This document shows positions 51,801 to 60,800 of a stretch of 64,000 nt of DNA, in pieces (position 1 is the first letter of the stretch; every line of letters starts with the position of its first letter). The DNA is taken from NCBI GenBank assembly GCA_963575745.1, contig CAUYUJ010016487.1:162379-226378 (forward strand). Direction: 5' to 3'. Position numbers and translations under genes: made by a program. The notes beneath the pieces were generated by a model that was given only the letters and a program-made list of their open reading frames with translations, was not told the DNA's origin and ran no database searches. The DNA comes from Prorocentrum cordatum (lineage: Eukaryota > Sar > Dinophyceae > Prorocentrales > Prorocentraceae).

Positions 51801-54800
51801 CGTCGCCCTGGCAGTAGCCCCGCATCACGACGGCGTCGCCGTCCTGGATGAACTTCCTCTCCAGAGAGGGGCTACGGCAACATTCGGTGTCACGCCGGCC
51901 GGACGGCCGAAGGGGGGCGGAGCGAGAGGGAGCAGGCCTCCTCAGAAGGCGGCGGGGCTTCGGAGTTGGAGGCGGCCGGGGGGCCTGAACTGGCCAGGAA
52001 CCCAGAGAAGAGGTCAGGAGGAGGCCGAATGCATGTGGTGCAGCTTTTCACCCCGGATCCGTGTTGAATTTTCCCGGGGCGCAAGCAAAAACTGCCCCTT
52101 GAGGCCGAACGCGAGCAAAAAACATTCCCGAACCCCAAGTTTCTGACCTGCCCGCCCCCCCTGCTGGCAGGAACGGTGTGGGGCCACATCAGACCCCAGA
52201 CGGCTCCCAACTTCGGAGAAGGCTTGGAAATGCGGGCACCAAGAAATTACACCACCACGTCGATATCTCCTCCCTCCTCTACCCTCTTCTTCCTCTCCTC
52301 CTTCCTGAGAGAGCGAGGGAGGAAGGGAGATGGTGGTGGTGGTGGTGTATATGTTTGGGCCCAGTAGGAAAGCTTCTCAGAAGGCCGAAAGCCTTCCGAG
52401 CCTTCCGAGAAAGCCCGCCCCTCTGCCTTCCCCTCTGGGCGCGCCGCCGATTCGCGCCGGTCGGGCAGCCCCAGTGGCGGGAGGCTGCTGACAGGTGCCC
52501 GCACGAGGAGAGGGTGGGGAACACGCACGGCTTGAGAGACGACGCGCGCGTCACTGATAGGGGCGGACCTAAGACAGACGAACATCCTTCAAGAACATGA
52601 GGCCCTCCGCCGGCCAGGCTGAAAAACATTCTCGAGGGAACTGCACCAGAACACCCAGCAAGCACGAAGAACAATAAGGTACCCCCCGAGCCGACCTCGA
52701 CCTTATACCTCGGACCGACCGTACCAGGCTTCCGCACGAGGAGGGGATGAGAAGCACGTGCGGCTTGAGGGACGACGCGCGTGTCCCTGATACTCTTGAC
52801 AAGGGCGCCCAATTTCGCGCTTCGCGCTGCGCGAAGCGCGAACAACTTCGCGCTCTCGCGCCCCCCCCCCACGGGACAAGAGGATAAGGAGGAATCGGAG
52901 CCGAAGCGCGAAGCGCGAATAACTTCGCGCCCTCGAGGGCGCCCTTGCTTGATCCCTCTGGGCCTCTTGGCCCCATCGCTCAGCGTGATCTCGTTCTTGC
53001 CTCGCCAGGTCTGCTCCAGCAGCGAGCCTCGGCTCGGACGGAAGGGGGGCGGCAGGGGCGCAAGAGGGGTCAATCGAGCAGGGACCGACCGTCCCCGGGC
53101 CTACCACTGAGTGTTCCGAGAACATAAAGATGTCCGAAGAACAAAACACGTCTCTCAAAACAGAAAGACGATGCATTCCAACGAAATCGTCTCGGCCAAC
53201 AAGATTCAAATAACATTTCGTGCAAACCACAGAACTGATCTGAGGACATTCTCTGGCGGGCCTGGAGGCAAGTCGGGACGCTTCGCCACTGCTCGAGTCA
53301 GCGAATCCTCCCGCGCAGCTGGTCTTCACGGCACCTCTCGGCGCCGATGCATCGAGGAGAGGCGCCCGGTGGCGGGGCCGAAGCCAGCTGCACGCAGCAG
53401 GTCCCTTCCCTCGGTTCTGAAAGCGGCCTCGGCTTGAAGGCCGGCCCGGCTTTCTTCCCTCGGTGTACGAACGGGCCGAAGAAATCGGAGCCGTCTCCCC
53501 CCCCCCTTCCGTGCAGCCCGAGAGCCGTAGTTGACACTCGAGCCCCCGCTGTCGTCCACAGTGCCAGAGATGGTGCCGCTTCCGAGCAGGTCGCCAGGGC
53601 TCATGGGGCAGCCGGCCACGGAGTGGTGCGCGAGCATCTGCCGCGAGGTCCAGTACATGTGGCTGAAGTTGGACTTGGCAATGGTGGTGACCACCCTGCC
53701 TTCTCCTCCTCTGGGGGCAGCAGCGACAGGGGGGGACCGGCTCGGGAGGGGAAAGCATCGAGCTGAGATCGGCGATGCCTCGCCGATAGATCGCCGTCAT
53801 GCCTCCGATAGCAAAGCCGCACGCTCCTGGGCGGGGTGTGCTATCGAGCCCCTTCTGGGCGATGAATGGGTAGTTGGAGGTCGATGCATCCCTCTGTGCC
53901 TAGTTATCTCCCCCGACATTGCCCCTGATCCTTTGCTGGGCGTGACCATGTCGACCTCGAGCTTGAGATCATACGAACTGTAGTCCGGGTCGCGCAGGTA
54001 CGGCAGGGGCTGGGGAGTGTCCTGAACGCCTGCAGACGTGGCACAACGGAAGGGCGCCAGGGCCTCCGGCGTGACGATCCAGGGCGAGATCGTCGTGGCA
54101 AAGCTTTTCGCCGTGAAGGGGCCAAGGGGCACGTACTCCCAGGCCTGGATGTCTCTTGCGGACCAGTCGTTCAGCAGGACGTAGCCGAAGATGTGCTCCT
54201 CGGCCTCCTCTACGGTCACCGGCCTCCCCATGGGCGGCAGCTCGCCGCCGAGGAAGATGCCCATCTCGAGCTCGTAGTCGAGCAGCTTGCAGGGCCCATA
54301 GGTGGAGCCCTCGGCAGGGTTATCTCTGTTGACCTGCAGCTGGCCCCTCGGCCGCGCGAACGGGGTGCCGCTGACGACCACGCTGGAGGCGCGGCCGTGG
54401 TAGCCGACTGGGAGGTGCAGCCAGTTCGGCTGCAGAGCATTGTCGCGACCGCGGAACATTATGCCTCGAAGAAGAAAAAGCTGCACGAACATGCACCTTT
54501 CAGATGACCGCGCGGATTTCCTGGATCTGAGATGGGCCCTCCTCCCAGGCGCGCGGAGCGCGCCAGGGACGGCGCTGTAGGCGCGGCCCGGCGCAGATCT
54601 AAGAAATCCGCGCGGACCTCTGACAACATCATGCTTGTGCAACTTGCTCTTCGGCGAATGCCCACGTTCGTCGCGTGCTCGCGGGACGCGTAGAAGTCCG
54701 TGTAGTCGCCGATCCGCGCAGGCAGGTGCATCGCCACCTCCGACAGCGGCCGCAGCGCCGCCCGCCGCAGGCCCTCGTCGCGCCGCAGGCGCTCGTCGCC

Positions 54801-57800
54801 GTCTGCCGCCAGCAGCTCCTGCGGGGCGGCTCCAGCCGACCACCTCGTCGAGCCTGGCCAGTGCGGTCACAGGGCCGGGGATTTCAGGAGGCAACTTCTG
54901 GGCGGTCTTCGTCAGGACCATGAAGGGCTACGAAACCAGAGTGTGCTCGCAGGCGTGGGCCCCAGACAATGCCAGACAATGATTTCATGCAATCTACGCG
55001 GTGCGGCCAAAGTGGTGCAGCCAATGTGGTGCAATCTAGGGGGTGCAGCAAGAGCGGTGCTGCAATCTATGTGGTGCCAAGCGATACCAACAATGCAAAG
55101 CGACATAAAGCAGTTACAAGCAATGCAGAGCAATTCAGAGCGATTCGAAACAATGTGAAGCAATGTAGAACAATACGAAGAAATGTGCCGTGAGGCGAAA
55201 TAATGCAGTGTGAAGCGGCGCAAAGGACAGCAAAGCACAGCACTGTGTCACACTGCAAAATCATGCAATGTGAAGCGATGCAGAGTAAGGTAAACCAATC
55301 AATGCAAATTAGCGCAAAGCAGCGCAAAGCAACGCAACATAATGCAAATCAGCGCAGAGCATCACAAAGCAATGAGAAGCAATCCAAAACAATGCAAAGC
55401 ATTGCAATGCAAAGCAACAAAGAGCAATGAGAAGCAATGTAAAGCAGTGCTTTGCAAACCAGCGCAAAACAATGGAAAACAATGGATGCAAAGTAACGCA
55501 ACGCCGCGACGAGGCGGCGACGCGGCGGCGACGGCGACAACATAGTCGCCAGACTGGCAATCAGGCCCAGACGAGGGGCGGCAATGAGGCGACGACAGGG
55601 AAGCGACGGCGACAACATAGCCACCAGACCGACAATCAGGCCCAGACGACGGGCGGCGACGAGGCGGTGACGGGGCGGCGACAACATGGCCCCAGACCGA
55701 CAATGAGGGCCAGCTCCCTAGAACAGAATGAAGAAACCCTACTAGCAAGCACTGTTTGGGGAAAAGGGCCATTAAGCTGGAGTTGCCCAAACTGCATCTG
55801 ATCCCGCGCAAGCCAGGTTAAGGCAGGGCAAGCCGGACTGAACGGGATCATGTCGGATTTGGCCAGCTTTCGACCACGGATATACCAGCACCGATGCTGA
55901 ATTTCCAGGAGTTGCATCCTGAAGGATCGGTGCATGCGCCTCCGTGGCCAAGCCAGGAGGGCGCATTCATTACACAACACAGACATCCCACGGTGTCTTT
56001 TGCCGATCCACGGCCTCAGAGGTCCCTCCCTTCCCTTGGGGAAGGGCTGCTTGCGTAACGGATCCATGTGAAAGTGTCCAATAGAGTGAGACCGGGCCCC
56101 TGATGCAGAGATATGGAAAACGCGACGGGATGGACAACAAAACATGCTGCTCGAGATCTGGGCGCACCGATCCTGGGCCAAGGATGGGCCCGGAGAACAT
56201 CGGTGAGGTGATCAGGTGACGTCTGACCCGATTCCTGGAGCCGCGCGCGGGTGGCCAGCCTGAGGGGCAACAACAGTTCGGGGGAGCGGCTCGGGGGGAA
56301 GGCACCGAGCTGGAATCGGCGATACCCAGCCGATAGATCGGCGATGGGTATCCGATAGCGTGGGCCATCGGCCCTCGGCCCCTACCGGCCGGCGGTCGAT
56401 GGGCGATTGCGGGCCGACGCATCCCCACCTGAGCCCACCCCCTGAGATCCGACGCTGCGGAAAAACTGCAACATCGCGACAAATCACTGCTGGGGCCCCG
56501 GACCCCCTCTATCTGCTGCAACTTCCGAACGGGATCGATCTGTGATGGCCCCAGGGCCCGGCAGACCTGGCGAAGACTCCCGGTGCAAAACACAGCAGCG
56601 CCCAGATCCCAGGGTACCCCTCTTGGCGCTGCCCCTGACAGCCAGGCGGGGCGGCTCAGCGCCATGAAGGCGTTGAGCTCTGGCCGGCGGAACACGGAGC
56701 CCGCATGGAAGGGCAGCTCCGCGAGCAGGCCCGCGTCCGCGAGGGCGGAGAGGTCCACGGCCAGATCCCCTCCCGCGCCCGGGGGGGGGGCGCCAGGCAG
56801 GCGCCAGGCAGCAGAGGAAAGAGAACTGCGGTCGGGCCTGGGACAGAGGAAGAGCATTCAAGAGCAAGAGGCCCTCCGCCGGCCAAAACACACAGAGCAT
56901 CCAAGGGTACCCTCCCCAGGATGCACAAGAGCATCCAACAAACACAGGACAAGAGGGCACCCTCCGCCGACCCGACCTCGATCTGATACCTCGGTCCGAC
57001 CGTCCGGTCGGGACCTTCTGCGTCGCTTGTCGCTGCGGCGGCCCCGGCTACACGCGATGCCTTGCAAGCGGACGGCGTGTCCCTGCGCTCCGTGGGGCTG
57101 GGTGCTGGGAACAGCTCGAGACGTTGACGCTGGGGGGCTGGGACGTGGAGGCGTGGGCAACACCCGGCGGAACGACACGCGGACCCACATTCCGCGACCG
57201 TGCGCGCATTAACCGATCCTGGCCAGGTCCATCCTGGGCCCAGGAGCGGTGCATACCCAGACGTGCTCGCGTCGTGAAAAAGGCACGGCGGGATATCTGT
57301 TGGCAGATATTGGCCTCTGGGTGCACTCGCCAAGCCCCAGGACCGTCGAAGAGCAACTCGGGATGAAAAACTGGGAATTGGGGAACGGGTCAGGCCTTCC
57401 AGGGACCCTCTATTGAAACATCACGACAGCGCTTGTCTCGGTACGCACTCCTGGCTTAGCAAAGGAGGCATCTACGCCGACACTGGACCAGCGCATGCGT
57501 GGAAAGTTCTCGTCGCCCGAATCAAAGGAGGTGGACCACAGTCCCTGACACCCTCGCGTCGTCGACCAAAAACTCACGACGGCCTAGTTTTTGCTAGCTT
57601 TCGGCATTCAAGAGCTCACGACGGGCCCTGGGAAGGTGACAAGACGACTCGGGATGGAAAGCCAGCCCCCAGGGAAGGGTCCGGACCTCTGGGGAGCGAG
57701 GTTTTCGATAAAGCGCGACGTCGGATGTCCAGGAGAGAGTGGGGGGGAACAGCGCAGAGCAGCTGGGGACTGGCAGACATAGGCAGGCGGCAGAGGGGGA

Positions 57801-60800
57801 GCAGTGCAGCTGTGGACTGGCAGAGATGTGGAAGGCTGCAGTCGGAGAGGAGTCAGCCAAGGCCCTGTCGCGAGCCCTGGCCGACCGCCCAGTGGCCCCC
57901 AAAGCCACGGCAGCGAAGGACGGAGAGGTGGGGTCGGCTCCACTTTTTCCCCAACCATCCTGTGGTGTTGGGTCCCCGTTTTAGAGAGACAGCGCCCCGC
58001 GTCTCACTCCTCCCATCCCGCTGCCCCCTCCTCCCATCCCTGTCTCTGCCCTCCGCGTTTTCCCATCGCCATCATGATAGTCAGCATCATCGTCATTAGC
58101 AGCATCAATCTCATCATGTCCACGTCGGCACACACCTCACGCGCTTCGTGGCCCCATGAGGAGCTCCACCCATGGCCCCAGTGGCAGGGTCCGCATGTGG
58201 GCGTCACGCCCGTTTCGACACCCCTGACACACTTCGTGGCCCCATAGGGAGCTCCACCCATGGCCCCAGTGGCAGGGTCCGCATGTGGGCGTCACTACCG
58301 TTTCAGCACACTCCTCACACGCTTCGTGGCCCCATAAGGAACTCCACCTGAGGCCCCAGAGGCAGTTTCTGCATGTGGCCGTTGCTCCCGTTTTGGCACA
58401 CCTCTCACACGCCTCGTGACCCCATAGGAAGCTCCACCTAAGATGATGCTCACAACAGCGTTACTCACAGCTGCATATGGTTGTATCCTTCGGCAGGATT
58501 AGCAACGAAACATGAAAGGATGGATCCGCCGGCCCCCTTGTGGGGCCACCAGGCTGTAGGCCCGTGATTCGCAGTTTCCTGTACCAGTCGTAGGTTGTAG
58601 TTTCCAGTGTTACAGTTCTGCTTCTTGCTGGTTACTGTAACTAGTTGACTTATTGCTGGTTACTGTAACTAGTTGATTGACCGCGCGAGGGGGGGGGAAA
58701 GCCAAAACCGGCTTTTTAGCACCCCCTGGGCGCGTTGTCTGAATTGCTCGGGGGGCTCGAAATCGACACCCCTCACACATATCCGCGGGGTCAGGGTCCA
58801 AAAACACATGGGATTTGCCACATTTCTGAAATTCGGTGCCACCCCTCACGCAGATCCGCGGGGTCAGGGTCCAAAAACACTGGGGATTTGCCACATTTCT
58901 GAAATTCGGTGCCACCCCTCACGCAGATCCGCGGGGTCAGGGTCCAAAAACACAGGGGATTTGCCACATTTCTGAAATTCGGTGCCACCCCTCACGCAGA
59001 TCCGCGGGGTCAGGGTCCAAAAACACAGGGATTTGCCACATTTCTGAAATTCGGTGCCACCCCTCACGCAGATCCGCGGGGTCAGGGTCCAAAAACACAG
59101 GGGATTTGCCACATTTCTGAAATTCGGTGCCACCCCTCACGCAGATCCGCGGGGTCAGGGTCCAAAAACACATGGGATTTGCCACATTTCTGAAATTCGG
59201 TGCCACCCCTCACGCAGATCCGCGGGGTCAGGGTCCAAAAACACATGGGATTTGCCACATTTCTGAAATTCGGTGCCACCCCTCACGCAGATCCGCGGGG
59301 TCAGGGTCCAAAAACACAGGGGATTTGCCACATTTCTGAAATTCGGTGCCACCCCTCACGCAGATCCGCGGGGTCAGGGTCCAAAAACACAGGGATTTGC
59401 CACATTTCTGAAATTCGGTGCCACCCTTCACGCACATCCATCGCAAGGCGTGGTAATCCAAACTGCGAGAACTCCCTCGGCCCTTTAATCGCAAGGTGTG
59501 GTAACCAAGCCCGTAAACCATACACGTCTTACCAATCGCCAGGTGTGGTAACCCCTCTTGTGATCAGTTGGTTTTGCTGATTGCGAATCGGCTTCGCATG
59601 AAGTTTCGATACTGCTTCACGACAGCGCCAAGGCCTCATGACTTAGCTCTTCCATGGCCCATTCTCCGAGAGAGGGGGCCGGCGGCATGGGGGCGAAGCC
59701 CTTACGGGCTGCCCCTTATGGGGGCTATCCCGCACCGCGGACAAGGAAGACAAAGGATCGGCTCCACGGCAGCTGGGACGTACAGAAGAACCCTGGAGGG
59801 TATCGACCCTGGGACCTACGCTGCATCTGAAGCACCATGAACAGAACTGAAGTGCGATAGAAACGGCTGTGATACAAGCACGTGTATCGCACTTTGTTTG
59901 TTGTCTATCGCACTCGTATCGCAATGTAGCTTTCTACCGCAAAAGCCGCGCCGCGCCCGTCGAAAGCTTCCTGGGTGCGCGCAGCGGCATCGCCATAATG
60001 GTCGGCCCCGCGAGGCCTGCCAAGCATGGCACGGACCGAGGGCGCTGGATAAGGAACCATTGGATCAGGAATCCAAGGCCTCGAAGCCGCTGAAACGAAA
60101 ATTGAGCGACGATCGAAAACGGGTCTTACGAGAGATGACTTAGCGACCTTACGTCGCGGCTTACGCGGGCCGCCGGCGCGGCACCCTGCATTGGAGACGA
60201 GACGAGGGCGCTTACGCGCAACCTTACGCGGGCAGCTTACGCGCCAGTGTCGGCGAAGACGATCTCGTTTCTTCTGCGTCGCTCAATTGAGCCTTGGCCA
60301 TGGATGACACCGTCGCCTTCATCAGACGAGGGATCCTCCAGGGTCTGAGACCTTCTGGGCGCATCTCTTGACGAACGCCCCCACAGTATTGGCGGCGCCC
60401 CAAAGAGGGTGTCGCGACCGGGTGGACTTCTAAGAAGGCAGCGGGGCTTCCAAGAAGGCCTGAGCGAGCTTACTCGAAGGCCCCGGAAGCCGGGCGGGCT
60501 TCTGGCTTCTAAGAAGCCACCCAGGCCTTTTTGGAAGCACCACCGCCTTCTTACAACCCTCCCCCCCTCGCGCCACCCTCGTTGCCCTCTTTGGGTTGCC
60601 GCCAATATCAGGCTTTCTTTGCCTGACGGACTCTTACTTGTTTTGTTACAGAACCAGTAGCCGCGGGGTGCTAAGCGTTGCTCGGTTTCCTCGTTTTAGT
60701 TGCTGCTCGGGCTCCCGCGTCTGATTCGGTGGGCTCCCTGGTCGTTTCCCGAATCCCCTGTTTAGTTGCTTCTCGGGTTCTCGGGTCGTGGTCCTTGGAA

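Larger units (their letters stand above)
51859..52971 (-). other. FAH intron 6 (GC-AG, 1113 bp)
   Basis: Begins GCCAAGAGG and ends CTCTGGAG. It holds CTTCTNAGAAGG clusters (51930-51965, 52370-52420), a GGT/TGG run (52331-52347), a repeat shared with 56838-57010 (52560-52735) and two perfect palindromes (52814-52842, 52927-52942). Confidence 0.7.
54819..56641 (-). other. FAH intron 2 (about 1.8 kb, may hide a mini-exon)
   Basis: Other FAHs have about 7 residues between AW and LLS that are not encoded by the flanking exons, so a small exon may lie here. Holds a CAATGCAAAG-type array (55060-55505), a 70-bp tandem (55505-55700) and a TCGGCGAT copy (56270-56440). Confidence 0.65.

Noticed and set aside
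53108-53250. Minus-strand DIFMFSEHS as a LINE endonuclease fragment (compare DIFMFAEHH in LINE C)
   Set aside because: The similarity is limited to about eight residues, and the DNA is explained better as a relative of the GTTCTTAGAACA element at 6.6 kb.
58767-59433. CRISPR-like regular array or repeat protein
   Set aside because: It is a pure tandem satellite of 73 bp; the period is not a multiple of three, so no repeat protein is encoded.
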